From the NCBI RefSeq assembly GCF_013214175.1, contig NZ_JABSPA010000001.1:336409-400408 (forward strand): DNA of 64,000 bases. Reading direction: 5' to 3'. The position numbers were made by a program, and so were the translations under genes. The DNA is from Colwellia sp. (GTDB lineage: Bacteria > Pseudomonadota > Gammaproteobacteria > Enterobacterales > Alteromonadaceae). Each line of letters begins with the position of its first letter. Position 1 is the first letter of the stretch. Below the pieces are notes generated by a model, which was not told the origin of the DNA, made no database searches, and saw only the letters and a program-made list of their open reading frames with translations. Of the stretch, positions 28,450-37,632 are shown in pieces.

Positions 28450-28842
28450 ATGAAAAAATCAATACTTGCTTTACTCATTGCAGCGCCACTAGCCATGACA
28501 TTATCTGGTTGTGTTATAAAAATAAACGATGACGGTATTGACCATGGTTTTGTCAGCGATAGTGAAGACCGAACTTACAAAAACCGTAAGAAAATTGCCA
28601 AAGTACAACTAGGTAGCTCTTTTATGGATATGCAGGAAAAGTTAGGCGTTGCTGATTTTTCTGAGACTTATACGGACGGTGATAACACGGTACGCGTTTT
28701 ATATTATCGTACTCAACGAAAGCATAAAGATGGTTTAACCACAAAAGATGAGTGTACGTACTTACAATTTATTAATGGTAAGTTAATAGAGACGGGTAAT
28801 GGTGGAGATTATTCGAAAACTCAAAAGGTTAAAGCAAACTAA
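28450..28842 (+). CDS. DUF3192 family lipoprotein
   Basis: 130 residues. Lipobox LSGC with acylated C21, followed by V and K, so outer-membrane retention is plausible. The DUF3192 core (YYRTQ..KDGLTTKDECTYLQF.NGKLIETGNGGDY) is shared with the protein at 19811-20236. A longer frame starts at 28375, but its N terminus has no homology; the ATG at 28450 begins the signal peptide and is preceded by a weak SD (AGGGA). Function unknown. Confidence 0.86.
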   Translation: MKKSILALLIAAPLAMTLSGCVIKINDDGIDHGFVSDSEDRTYKNRKKIAKVQLGSSFMDMQEKLGVADFSETYTDGDNTVRVLYYRTQRKHKDGLTTKDECTYLQFINGKLIETGNGGDYSKTQKVKAN

Positions 28843-29013
28843 TTAGTTACTGCTATTTAGCCCTAAATACCTCGCTTAGCGGGGTATTTTTTTATGTAAA
28901 AAAGATAGCCATCATGAGTGTTTAAACTCATTATATTTGACCTACTTTAAATTATGCTGTTATGGTGAACTGTTAGATTAAAAAATAATCCGCCGTCAGA
29001 GTAGGAGAAGATA

Positions 29014-29685
29014 ATGAGTGAAACAGTATCGGTAGAAAAAAATGTTGATAGTAACCTAGATCAAGACGTTAATATTCGAGCAACGTATTTAAGTGCTCAT
29101 GAGTTAAAGTTAGCCGCGTCACTTTTGTATCAAGCCTATCATGATGACCCTGTTTTTTTAGAAATATTTAATAGTGATAAAGAAGATTATGAACAGCGCC
29201 TTCGTGGTGCTATTCGAGAAGAGCTAAATGCTTTTTGGCAAGCAAAACAACCCATGGTTGGCTTGTATCTTGGAGAAGCCATGGTTGGCGTTGCTTGTAT
29301 TAACAGCCCTGATGAAACGTTGGCAAGTGATCGCTTTTGGCATTGGCGCCTTAAAATGCTGCTTAATTCGGGTTACTTTAGTACTAAGCAAATGATGCAA
29401 AAAGAGCAAACCGTATTGGCAGCAGTACCAATGAAGGTTTTCCATTTTCTATCATTTATTGCTGTTCACCCATTACATCAGCAACATGGTTTTGGCCATT
29501 ACTTAATGGCCGCCGTTAATACAGTGCTAGATGAACATCCAGATAGTGAAGGAGTTGCCGTTTATGCTACCTCAGGAAAATTTAAAGAGTTCTTTAAACA
29601 TGTTGATTATCAAACGGTAAAAGAAGTCACCGTCGGAAATGTTTGTGGCTCTGTCATGGTTCATTATCGAGATAAAGCGGAATAA
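29014..29685 (+). CDS. GNAT family N-acetyltransferase
   Basis: 223 residues. The acetyl-CoA-binding motif A is seen in FIAVHPLHQQHGFGHYLMAAVN (about 150-172), within a GNAT fold covering about 22-220. The first 20 residues are acidic and variable. SD AGGAGA precedes the ATG. The substrate is unknown; the long loop between strands (WHWRLKMLLNSGYFSTKQMM) is like other GNATs that act on small molecules. A terminator follows. Confidence 0.8.
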   Translation: MSETVSVEKNVDSNLDQDVNIRATYLSAHELKLAASLLYQAYHDDPVFLEIFNSDKEDYEQRLRGAIREELNAFWQAKQPMVGLYLGEAMVGVACINSPDETLASDRFWHWRLKMLLNSGYFSTKQMMQKEQTVLAAVPMKVFHFLSFIAVHPLHQQHGFGHYLMAAVNTVLDEHPDSEGVAVYATSGKFKEFFKHVDYQTVKEVTVGNVCGSVMVHYRDKAE

Positions 29686-29750
29686 CTGCACTTTATTGAC
29701 TTACTCTAGGGCTATATTTAGCCTTATCTCCCCCTGTTTACTTCCCCAAT

Positions 29751-29783
29751 AAAAAATAGCACCGATAAAGTGCTATTTTTTTT
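29751..29783 (+). terminator. Terminator of the GNAT gene
   Basis: The stem AAAAAATAGCAC/GTGCTATTTTTT with a 7-nt loop and T run. It insulates the upstream gene from the first CsrB-like RNA; the GacA-type box begins at its last base. Confidence 0.85.
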
Positions 29784-29800
29784 GTGAGACATGTCTTACG
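29783..29800 (+). promoter_or_regulatory. GacA/UvrY-type box upstream of CsrB-like RNA 1
   Basis: TGTGAGACATGTCTTACG matches the GacA/UvrY consensus TGTAAG-N6-CTTACA at 10 of 12 fixed positions. It lies about 175 bp upstream of the predicted RNA start, close to the usual distance in Pseudomonas and E. coli. A second conserved stretch, GTGAGACATATTGGCAAT, follows at about 29806 and also occurs before RNA 2. Confidence 0.7.
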
Positions 29801-29932
29801 TCACTGTGAGACATATTGGCAATCCCTGCTAAAATCGAGAACATTAATTTATTATGTGGTTGATTTTTAATAAGTTATCTCAACTTCTGTTTGTTACATT
29901 GTTTTTACATACTAATGGTGGCCGTTAACCAG

Positions 29933-29961
29933 CCTCGATAACTAAGATTTACGTGTATTAT
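29933..29961 (+). promoter_or_regulatory. Promoter of CsrB-like RNA 1
   Basis: The -10 TATTAT (29956-29961) has a weak -35 CCTCGA (29933-29938) at 17 bp. The same layout precedes RNA 2. A weak -35 with an upstream GacA box suggests activator dependence. Predicted start about 29968. Confidence 0.5.
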
Positions 29962-29966
29962 TAACC

Positions 29967-30634
29967 ATGTCAGGAAGACAAGGAGCAGGGGGCTTCAGCG
30001 TTACTTGTAACGTGGTTAGGGAAGATGCAATGTTGCTAAAATGGAATGGCAGCGACATAAGGACTTACTGAGGACAGTAAACATAACTTAGGGATTGAGT
30101 TGAATAAAAAGGACGCAATGGATGCAATTCAAGGAAGATATGAGTAAGGATACTTGTTAAGAGTTTAAGGATGAACTCTAGTGGTAGGAAACCACGATGG
30201 AAAGATATGAACAAGGATGTGGCTTGGTAAGGATTATCAAGATTAGCGAAACAGTCGTTATGGATAATGACTGAAAGGAATGTTAAAAAAGGAAGTGGAT
30301 TAAGGAAGCAGTGTCAGGAAGACGCTAATTAAGGATGATATGAACAAGGATGTGACTTGGTGAGGATAACCAAGGTCAGGAAGACAGTAGTTAGGAACGG
30401 CTACTAACAAGGAGTGTTAACTTAGGAAACTAAATCAAGGAAGTCGGGTCAGGAAGACACTAGTTAAGGATGATTGAATGGGGGACTTTACAGTAACCCA
30501 AAATGGAAATGAGTGGACTCATAAAGGATATACTAAGGATAGTATTCAAGGACGAAATGAGATCATTAAATATGTGTGCAGGACGCACCGTATAAGCTAG
30601 TTATAGAGATGCGACTCAATGAGTCGCATTTTTT
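29967..30634 (+). ncRNA. csrB: CsrB-type CsrA-sequestering RNA, copy 1
   Basis: About 668 nt with no credible reading frame but roughly 39 GGA triplets by my count, mostly as AAGGA, CAGGA or AGGA. Many sit in the loops of short hairpins, for example GTGGT-AGGAA-ACCAC, ACT-GAGGAC-AGT and GTG-CAGGAC-GCAC. This is the signature of CsrB/RsmZ RNAs, which titrate the translational regulator CsrA. It ends in a terminator (ATGCGACTC/GAGTCGCAT plus T run, 30609-30634). GacA-type box, promoter and a syd-queF neighbourhood all agree with csrB. E. coli CsrB is about 370 nt, so this one is nearly twice as long. The 5' boundary is predicted, not exact. Confidence 0.88.
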
Positions 30635-30756
30635 ATTTATAGGTTATAAGTTTTTATAGCTTATAAAAAGTTCATTTTCTGCTAACTACTTTGATTGTTA
30701 TTTGTTCTCGCTTAACTTCCCTAATAAAAAATACACTGACAATAAGCCCTTTCTTC

Positions 30757-30774
30757 TGTAAGAGATCTCCTACA
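30757..30774 (+). promoter_or_regulatory. GacA/UvrY-type box upstream of CsrB-like RNA 2
   Basis: TGTAAGAGATCTCCTACA matches TGTAAG-N6-CTTACA at 11 of 12 fixed positions. The centre is about 175 bp upstream of the predicted start of RNA 2, the same spacing as for copy 1. The conserved GTGAGATATATTGGCAAT follows directly. Confidence 0.75.
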
Positions 30775-30906
30775 GCAATGTGAGATATATTGGCAATTCC
30801 TGCTGAAATCCAGAAGTTAAATGATATACCTCATTGATTTATCGTTATTTATTCTAAGTGTTATCTATTACATTCTTTTTACACTTTAAATTTTGTTGTT
30901 AACCCA

Positions 30907-30935
30907 CTTCGATAAATTAAATTTAGGCCTACTAT
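30907..30935 (+). promoter_or_regulatory. Promoter of CsrB-like RNA 2
   Basis: The -10 TACTAT (30930-30935) has a weak -35 CTTCGA (30907-30912) at 17 bp. The upstream block TATTACATT.TTTTTACA (about 30867-30884) is also conserved in copy 1. Predicted start about 30941. Confidence 0.5.
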
Positions 30936-30939
30936 TAAG

Positions 30940-31697
30940 CATGTCAGGAAGACAAGGAGCAGGGAGCTTCAGCGTTACTTGTAACGCGACTAGGGAAGAT
31001 GAATGTTGTTGAAATGGAATGGCGGCGACATAAGGACTTACTGAGGACAGTAAATATAACTTAGGGATTGAGTTGAGTAAATAGGACGCAGAGGATGCTA
31101 TTCAAGGAAGATATGAGTAAGGATGCTGTGTAAAAGTGAGTATAGGGAAAACCTAAAGCAGGATGCTTTGATTATAAATAATACTTGGTGTTATTTTATA
31201 AAAGGGTTTAACAAGGAGGCTTTAAGGACGAAGTCTAGTGGTAGGATGCCACTATGGATGATATGAACAGGGATGTGGCTTGGTTAGGATTACCAAGGTC
31301 AGGAAGACTGTAGTTATGGATTACTACTGAAATGGATGTTTAAACAGGGATATTAGCTAAGGAAGGTTAATGTAGCAAAGGGTGTCAGGAATACTGTAGA
31401 TATGGATGACTACTGAAACGGATGCTTAAACAGGGAGATTAACTAAGGAAAGTTAATTTAGTAAAGGGTGTCAGGAAGACGCTAATTAAGGACGATAAGA
31501 ACAAGGACCTGGCTTGGTTAGGATGACTAAGCTCAAGAAACTGAAGTTATGGACGGCTTCTAAAATGGATATGAGTGGACTCATATAGGATAAGCTAGGG
31601 ATAGTTGTTCAAGGACGAAATGAGATCATAAAATATGTGTGCAGGATGCACCATATAAGCTAGTAATAGAAATGCGACTTAATGAGTTGCATTTTTT
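30940..31697 (+). ncRNA. CsrB-type CsrA-sequestering RNA, copy 2
   Basis: About 757 nt with roughly 41 GGA triplets by my count and no credible reading frame. The first about 190 nt are nearly identical to copy 1 (both begin ATGTCAGGAAGACAAGGAGC), and the 3' end is also close, including GTGTGCAGGATGCACC and the terminator (AATGCGACT/AGTTGCATT plus T run, 31671-31697). The middle differs by expansion, including an exact-length 86-nt duplication. A tandem paralogue of copy 1 with its own promoter and GacA-type box, so the two are separate transcription units. A csrC-like role is possible. Confidence 0.87.
31299..31470 (+). repeat. 86-nt tandem duplication inside CsrB-like RNA 2
   Basis: Two units, 31299-31384 and 31385-31470, both 86 nt, start with TCAGGAA and share ACTGTAG.TATGGAT.ACTACTGAAA.GGATG and the later AAACAGGGA, CTAAGGAA and GTAAAGGGTG patterns at about 80 to 85 percent identity by eye. 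A third TCAGGAAGAC begins at 31471. Each unit adds about five GGA sites. Confidence 0.8.
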
Positions 31698-31823
31698 ATG
31701 TGTAGTGATAAATGTTTCTTATCAATAACAGTTAATTTCTCTGCGTTCAATACTCCCCTCAATGGATGTTAACAGCTAGCTAATATTGTAATAACAGCTT
31801 ATTCTAATGGCAGTTAGAGTCAG

Positions 31824-32195
31824 ATGAAAATTGGGCAGAACATGTTGGATTTATTAGCAAAGCTTGCTACCAAGCTGCAACCCTTTCGCAAGTTGAGTTA
31901 TCTACTTGCTGTAATCCTCGTTGGTATTATTTTTAGCCAATTGCAGCAAACAACTTCACAACAACCGACCAGCCCTTATGCATTATTAAGTTTTATTGCT
32001 TGCATATGGTTACTACTATTCAATATATTGCTTTCTCTCTTTGATAATATCCCCAAAATTAATACCGACTCGCCAGGAATCTTTATCCGCATAAAATTAA
32101 AAGTGCAGCGAAGTTTGTATCACATCTTGGCATTGTTATTTATTGGTCTAACGATAGTGATAGTATTTTTATCTTTGAGAATGCTCAGAGTTTAA
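31824..32195 (+). CDS. Hypothetical membrane protein
   Basis: 123 residues with about three transmembrane helices (near 25-43, 51-70 and 98-118) and a cytoplasmic basic loop. I recognise no family. It begins about 125 bp after CsrB-like RNA 2 and ends before a terminator shared with trpA. The SD is weak, so the exact start is uncertain; a Met seven residues in is an alternative. Confidence 0.55.
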   Translation: MKIGQNMLDLLAKLATKLQPFRKLSYLLAVILVGIIFSQLQQTTSQQPTSPYALLSFIACIWLLLFNILLSLFDNIPKINTDSPGIFIRIKLKVQRSLYHILALLFIGLTIVIVFLSLRMLRV

Positions 32196-32233
32196 ACGAG
32201 AGCAATCAAAAAGGTGTAATGAAATAGACAATA

Positions 32234-32261
32234 AAAAAGGAGCTTATCATTGCTCCTTTTT
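32234..32261. terminator. Bidirectional terminator between the hypothetical gene and trpA
   Basis: The stem AAAAAGGAGC/GCTCCTTTTT with an 8-nt loop and T tracts on both strands ends the trp operon on the minus strand and the small membrane protein gene on the plus strand. Confidence 0.85.
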
Positions 32262-32311
32262 ACTGTTATTAATTAAGCTATCATTTTATAGTGATAGCTT
32301 AACGGGGGGAT

Positions 32312-33163
32312 TTACTCTCTGGTCGCTGCTTTCATCTCACCGACAAAATGCGTTAACTCAGTCAGCATCTTGTTCTTATCGGTTAAATTATCTTCAATTA
32401 TTTTAACCACAGCCGAGCCACTAATTGCACCTAGTGCACCTGCGTTAAGAGCGTCTTTAACTTGTTGCGGTGTAGAAATACCAAAGCCTAATACGGGTGG
32501 GGCGGCATGATATTTTGTTAAATTTTCAATTAACTGACTAGCTGATGTGGTAATTGTATTTTTAGGGCTCTCTGCACTGTCTACACCTGTTACACCTGTG
32601 CGACTTAAAACATAGGTATAGCCACGCGAATAAGAAGATACTTCCCGTAAAGTTTCATCGCTGGCGTTAGGTGGCGCGATAAAAATAGGTGCAACACCAT
32701 GTTTTAATGCAGCTTCTCTAAACGGTTCACTCTCACGAATAGGTACATCGGCTATTAGGACTGAATCTACTCCAGCATCGCTCATATCACGATAAAAGCT
32801 ATCAATACCACGGGCAAAAACTAAATTACCGTAAAGTAATAAGCCAATAGGTATTTGTGGGGCGTATTCACGTACTTGCTTTAATATATCAATGCAAATG
32901 TCGGTGTTAATACCGGCACCTAAAGCGCGCAGGGCCGCTCTTTGAATTGTTATACCATCGGCGCTTGGATCAGAGAAAGGAATACCTAACTCTAAGGCAT
33001 CGGCTCCGGCATCGATTAAACTTTTAATAACCGCAAAAGACTGTTCAGCATTAGGATCGCCAATCATAACAAAAGGGATGAAAGCTCGTTCATTCTTTTC
33101 TTTTAACGTAGCGAACGCCGTTTGATAACGAGCACCCGCTTGCTGAATATTTGATTGTGACAT
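32312..33163 (-). CDS. trpA: Tryptophan synthase alpha subunit
   Basis: 283 residues. Cleaves indole-3-glycerol phosphate to indole and glyceraldehyde 3-phosphate in the alpha2-beta2 complex. The catalytic acids are E58 in [11 protein letters not shown] and D69 in PSADGITIQ. The phosphate-binding GFGIS and [10 protein letters not shown] motifs are present. It shares one base with trpB at 33163, indicating coupled translation. It is the last gene of the trp operon. Confidence 0.97.
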   Translation of the reverse strand: MSQSNIQQAGARYQTAFATLKEKNERAFIPFVMIGDPNAEQSFAVIKSLIDAGADALELGIPFSDPSADGITIQRAALRALGAGINTDICIDILKQVREYAPQIPIGLLLYGNLVFARGIDSFYRDMSDAGVDSVLIADVPIRESEPFREAALKHGVAPIFIAPPNASDETLREVSSYSRGYTYVLSRTGVTGVDSAESPKNTITTSASQLIENLTKYHAAPPVLGFGISTPQQVKDALNAGALGAISGSAVVKIIEDNLTDKNKMLTELTHFVGEMKAATRE

Positions 33164-34422
33164 TAAGCCTCTCCTCTATGTTTAACTGTTGTTGCTGATG
33201 CAGCTTTATCAGGTGAAATAATGGCCTGTACATGAGCTAAATCTTTATCACCACGACCAGATAGGTTTACTAGATAAATAGTTTCTGTCGTGACTGATTC
33301 TGCCATTTTTAAAGCTTGTGCAAGGGCATGAGCTGATTCAAGTGCAGGTATAATTCCCTCTTTTTTTGCTAATTCTTGAAATGCAGCTAACGCCTCATCA
33401 TCATTAATGGCGACATATTGTGCTCGACCGGTATCTTTTAAGAATGCATGTTGTGGGCCTACCGCAGGGTAGTCAAGACCAGCAGATACAGAGTAAGACT
33501 CTTGAATTTGGCCATGCTTATCTTGCATTATATAAGTGTAGTTTCCATGCAACATGCCCTTTGTACCGGCTACAAGCGTTGCACCATGCTGATCGGTTTC
33601 AATACCCTTACCACCGGCTTCAACGCCGATAAGTTTGACACCTTCTTCATGAATAAAGTCGTGGAACATGCCAATGGCATTGGAGCCACCACCGACTGCG
33701 GCAATAACATAATCAGGTAAACGACCTTCCTCTTCATAAAACTGTGCTTTTGCCTCTTCACCAATCATTTTTTGAAATTCCCTAACTATGGTCGGGAATG
33801 GGTGAGGGCCAGCGGCAGTACCTAATAAGTAGTGAGCATTTTCATAATTTGCCGACCAATCTCTAAGCGCTTCATTAACGGCATCTTTTAACGTGCCAGA
33901 GCCAGCCGTTACCGGAATCACTTCTGCGCCCATTAATTCCATGCGAAAAACATTGGGCTGTTGTCGCGCACAATCCACAGCACCCATATAAATTTTACAT
34001 TTTAAGCCTAGTAATGAACAGGCAATCGCGGTGGCAACACCATGTTGGCCAGCGCCAGTTTCAGCGATTATTTCAGTTTTACCCATGCGTTTAGCGAGCA
34101 GTGCCTGTCCTAACACTTGGTTAGTTTTATGAGCGCCGCCGTGCAATAGATCCTCACGCTTTAAATAAATTTTAGCTAGCGGATTTTTTACAATATTTCG
34201 ACAACAAGTTAATGGTGTAGGTCGTCCGGCATATTTGGTTAATAAGTTATTGAACTCGTTTAAAAAGGCTTCATCGGTTTGAGACTCAATAAAAGCTTGC
34301 TCTAATTGCTCTAATGCCGGGACGAGTAATTCGCCGACATACATACCACCAAACTCACCGAAATAGGCGGGTAAGGTTTCTTTTTTTGATGACTTATCAC
34401 CTGTTTTAATATCGTTTAGCAT
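33163..34422 (-). CDS. trpB: Tryptophan synthase beta subunit
   Basis: 419 residues. A PLP enzyme that joins indole and serine. The PLP lysine is K99 in HGGAHKTNQ, the catalytic Glu is E121 in AETGAGQHG, and the phosphate-binding GGGSNAIG is intact. An N-terminal extension of about 15 residues is present relative to E. coli. It lies 1 bp from trpCF. Confidence 0.98.
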   Translation of the reverse strand: MLNDIKTGDKSSKKETLPAYFGEFGGMYVGELLVPALEQLEQAFIESQTDEAFLNEFNNLLTKYAGRPTPLTCCRNIVKNPLAKIYLKREDLLHGGAHKTNQVLGQALLAKRMGKTEIIAETGAGQHGVATAIACSLLGLKCKIYMGAVDCARQQPNVFRMELMGAEVIPVTAGSGTLKDAVNEALRDWSANYENAHYLLGTAAGPHPFPTIVREFQKMIGEEAKAQFYEEEGRLPDYVIAAVGGGSNAIGMFHDFIHEEGVKLIGVEAGGKGIETDQHGATLVAGTKGMLHGNYTYIMQDKHGQIQESYSVSAGLDYPAVGPQHAFLKDTGRAQYVAINDDEALAAFQELAKKEGIIPALESAHALAQALKMAESVTTETIYLVNLSGRGDKDLAHVQAIISPDKAASATTVKHRGEA

Positions 34423-34423
34423 G

Positions 34424-35866
34424 TTAATAATTCCTAATTTGCGAAAATACTTGTGTTAGCTTTTCGCTTGATTTAATACCTGGGCTATCTTCAACACCTG
34501 AGTTGAGGTCTAGACCAAATAAATCCACCTGAGTTAACTGTTCAAGGGCTTGATTAATATTGTCAATGTTTAGTCCACCAGCTAAAAAGCTGGTGGATAA
34601 GTTTTGCTCACTTAAGGCTAAAACTTGCCAATTAAATGCTGCACCGCTACCTGGGCTTTGGCCATCGAGGACATGATGACAGACACTATGATTGAGCAAA
34701 GGTACGCTATCTGCTACCGGGCTTGCTTGCCATACTTGACAATAGCTACAGCCATGCTCGGCAAGTTCCACTATTAAGGCATCAATATAATGAACATCTT
34801 CACTGCCATGAAGTTGTACGGCACTTAACTGTAAAGTCTTGACCAAGTCAATAATTTCATCACGTTCGTTATTAACAAAAACACCAACATACTCTAACTT
34901 AGGTATTGCTTTAATAATGTTTTGGGCTTGCGCTTTGGTAACATAGCGAGGTGATTTTTCAGCAAAAATCAGACCACCAAAACGTGCACCGGCATCCGCG
35001 GCCGCGCTAGCATATTTAGCGTCTGTTAAACCACATACCTTGTTATTGCCATAAATAAGTTTACGACATGCTAAGTCAATATCTTGATAAACGTTATTTT
35101 TAGGATCCATTAACGAGCTGCCCACTAAAAAACCATCAACAGCAGGCGCTAACTCTCTTACTTGAGCATTACTGTATATGCCGGACTCAGAGATAATGAT
35201 CCTATCGTCGGGTAAGCTAGGGGCAAAATCAAAAGTACGTGCAATATCGGTACTTAAGTCACGTAAGTTTCGATTGTTGATACCTATCATCTTTGCATTA
35301 AGCTTTATTGCTCTATCACGTTCATCATAGGTAGAAATCTCCGTTAAAACGGCTAAGTTATATTGCTCAGCAACGGCTGCTAACTCAAGGTACTCATCAT
35401 CAGAGAGTACACTGAGCATTAATAAAATAGCGTCAGCGCCATAGTATCTTGCTAGGTAAACTTGGTAGCTATCAACAAAGAAGTCTTTATTCAGTACCGG
35501 ACACTTTACCGACTGCGTTACTGTTTTTAGGTAATCAAAGTTACCTTGAAAATACTTTTCATCGGTTAATACCGATATTGCTGCAGCATATTTATCATAA
35601 ATCTGGCAAATAGCTTTAACATCAAAGTCAGGACGGATTAGTCCTTTAGACGGTGAGGCTTTCTTGCACTCAAGAATAAAGCCCGCATAGGGCTTATCCA
35701 CAGTTCTTGTTAATGCCGCGTACATATCTTTAGTGGTCGGTACCAGGTCATTGATGAAACTAGCTAATGGTTTGCTTATCTTTAGGGCGTCAATTTCTAT
35801 ACGCTTATCATCAACGATTTGTTCTAAGATATTTTTCTCTGCTGAAATATTAATACTAGTAGTCAT
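34424..35866 (-). CDS. trpCF: Bifunctional indole-3-glycerol-phosphate synthase / phosphoribosylanthranilate isomerase
   Basis: 480 residues. An N-terminal TrpC (beta/alpha)8 barrel (about 1-262; [20 protein letters not shown]) is fused to a TrpF barrel (about 263-480; [35 protein letters not shown]). The fusion is typical of enteric and related gammaproteobacteria. A longer frame reaches 36037 inside trpD; the ATG at 35866 is right after the trpD stop and starts at the conserved N terminus. Confidence 0.96.
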   Translation of the reverse strand: MTTSINISAEKNILEQIVDDKRIEIDALKISKPLASFINDLVPTTKDMYAALTRTVDKPYAGFILECKKASPSKGLIRPDFDVKAICQIYDKYAAAISVLTDEKYFQGNFDYLKTVTQSVKCPVLNKDFFVDSYQVYLARYYGADAILLMLSVLSDDEYLELAAVAEQYNLAVLTEISTYDERDRAIKLNAKMIGINNRNLRDLSTDIARTFDFAPSLPDDRIIISESGIYSNAQVRELAPAVDGFLVGSSLMDPKNNVYQDIDLACRKLIYGNNKVCGLTDAKYASAAADAGARFGGLIFAEKSPRYVTKAQAQNIIKAIPKLEYVGVFVNNERDEIIDLVKTLQLSAVQLHGSEDVHYIDALIVELAEHGCSYCQVWQASPVADSVPLLNHSVCHHVLDGQSPGSGAAFNWQVLALSEQNLSTSFLAGGLNIDNINQALEQLTQVDLFGLDLNSGVEDSPGIKSSEKLTQVFSQIRNY

Positions 35867-35867
35867 G

Positions 35868-37001
35868 CTATTTTTCAGCCTTTTGGTCAGTGGCGTTGGA
35901 TAATATTTCTTGATTAGAAAGCTCAACCAAGCTTGATAATGTCGATAAGCCTTTGCCTGAGGCAAGTACTTCACTGGCAAGTTGCGCAGCTTCCTTGAGA
36001 GAGTCAGCTTTGTTATGTAAATACAATAACGCTGCACAGTTTATGATTACCGCGGCATTGTGGGCATCCTGTCCTTGACCCGATAAAATAGCTTTAATGA
36101 TATCGGCATTTTCTTGTGGAGTACCACCTTCAATCTCTGCAAGGGCGTAATTGTTTAAACCAAAGTCTTGCGGCGTAAAAGTACGTTCAATCAATTCACC
36201 CTGGGTAATTTCAATAACTTGAGTATCCCCATGCAAAGCAATTTCATCTAGTCCACTACCATGTACAACAAAAGCACGTTGCACACCGGTAAGTTGTAGC
36301 GCTTGTGCCATGGGCATTAATAACTCGTGGGTATAAACGCCAAGTAACATAATGTTTGGATGAGCGGGATTGACTAGCGGTCCTAAGATATTAAATATAG
36401 TGCGAATACCCATAGCTTTTCTCACGGGGCCTGCATGCTTGAAACCAGAGTGATAGGCAGGTGCGTACAAAAAACATAGGTTTGTTTGTGCTAAACAATG
36501 ATTTGCTGTTTCAGGCGACATGGCCAAATTTACGCCAAACGCTTCGAGTAAATCAGCAGAGCCAGACATGCTGGAAACACTTCGGTTACCATGCTTAGCC
36601 ATTTTTAAACCGCAAGCCGCAGCTAAAATCGCCGCCGTGGTAGAAATGTTAATAGTATTAGCACCATCGCCGCCAGTGCCAACGCAGTCGGCGACAATAA
36701 TTTCTTCACTGTCTCGCTTAGGAAATGAAGTGGCAGCAGCGCGAATAGCGATTGCAGCTCCAGCTATTTCTTCAGGTGTTTCACCTTTTATTTTCAGCGC
36801 CGTTAAGACACTTGCCATAAACGCGGGCTCGACATTACCTTGTAATACTTGCTGAAAAAAATCATGACTTTGTGTTTGGTTTAAGTCATTGCCATCGACT
36901 AATATCGGTAAAACTTTGTTGATGTCAGGTGTGCTGATATTTGACGAGTTGATATCTGTTGTGTTAGTACCTTTGGAACCAGTATTTTGTGAATTAGTCA
37001 T
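35868..37001 (-). CDS. trpD: Anthranilate phosphoribosyltransferase
   Basis: 377 residues. Transfers phosphoribosyl from PRPP to anthranilate. The PRPP motif CVGTGGDGANTINIST and the KHGNRSVSS segment are intact. The first 26 residues (rich in Asn, Ser and Thr) are an extension beyond the catalytic domain. It is a separate gene, not fused to trpG as in E. coli. SD TGGAG precedes the ATG and the trpG stop is 1 bp away. Confidence 0.97.
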   Translation of the reverse strand: MTNSQNTGSKGTNTTDINSSNISTPDINKVLPILVDGNDLNQTQSHDFFQQVLQGNVEPAFMASVLTALKIKGETPEEIAGAAIAIRAAATSFPKRDSEEIIVADCVGTGGDGANTINISTTAAILAAACGLKMAKHGNRSVSSMSGSADLLEAFGVNLAMSPETANHCLAQTNLCFLYAPAYHSGFKHAGPVRKAMGIRTIFNILGPLVNPAHPNIMLLGVYTHELLMPMAQALQLTGVQRAFVVHGSGLDEIALHGDTQVIEITQGELIERTFTPQDFGLNNYALAEIEGGTPQENADIIKAILSGQGQDAHNAAVIINCAALLYLHNKADSLKEAAQLASEVLASGKGLSTLSSLVELSNQEILSNATDQKAEK

Positions 37002-37002
37002 T

Positions 37003-37632
37003 TTATGCTCCAGTAACTTTGTTATTGAGTGATGGCGCTAAGTTAAGTAAATATTGAATACTTTGCGCTAACAAGGTGGCACCAAATGTCGTTAATATTG
37101 ATTCTGGATGAAATTGAAAAGCTAAAACAGCATCTTCTTCACGGCTTATGGCCATGCACATACCGTTATATTCAGCGATAACATCTAACGATTGTGGAAT
37201 ATCTTTACCTATCAATGAGTGATAACGCGCAACGGGTAAAGGATTTTTAATACCCTGAAAAGGGCCACTAGCACTATGGGTAATATTGGAGGCTTTCCCG
37301 TGGACAATTTCTTCGGCTCTGTCGACACGGCCGCCATAGTGTTCTATTAGCGCCTGATGACCCAAACAAATTCCCATCATTGGAATACGGCCAGCACACT
37401 TTTTAATAAGTGCCATCAAACAGCCTGCCTTTTGGGGCTCGCCAGGACCTGGAGATAACACCAATAATACCGGCTCTGCAGTTTTCTGGGTGTGTTCAAG
37501 CATTTTTTCAAAAATAAAATCAGCACTGAGGGTATTTCGATAGACACTTGGCTCAAAACCTAAACATTGAAATTCATCAACCAAGTTATAGGTAAAAGAG
37601 TCTAAGTTATCGAGCATAAATAATTTAGTCAT
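37003..37632 (-). CDS. trpG: Anthranilate synthase component II (glutamine amidotransferase)
   Basis: 209 residues. Releases ammonia from glutamine for TrpE. The class I amidotransferase triad is visible: C89 in GICLGHQA and the His and Glu of FQFHPESI near residues 175-180. It overlaps trpE by 8 bp. It could also serve para-aminobenzoate synthesis, which sequence cannot settle, but its place in the operon supports a Trp role. Confidence 0.96.
   Translation of the reverse strand: MTKLFMLDNLDSFTYNLVDEFQCLGFEPSVYRNTLSADFIFEKMLEHTQKTAEPVLLVLSPGPGEPQKAGCLMALIKKCAGRIPMMGICLGHQALIEHYGGRVDRAEEIVHGKASNITHSASGPFQGIKNPLPVARYHSLIGKDIPQSLDVIAEYNGMCMAISREEDAVLAFQFHPESILTTFGATLLAQSIQYLLNLAPSLNNKVTGA

Noticed and set aside
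29967-31697. GGA-rich repeats as a CRISPR array or minisatellite
   Set aside because: The repeated words are short, irregularly spaced and in hairpin loops; there are no spacers or cas genes, and promoter, GacA-type box and terminator indicate CsrB-type RNA.
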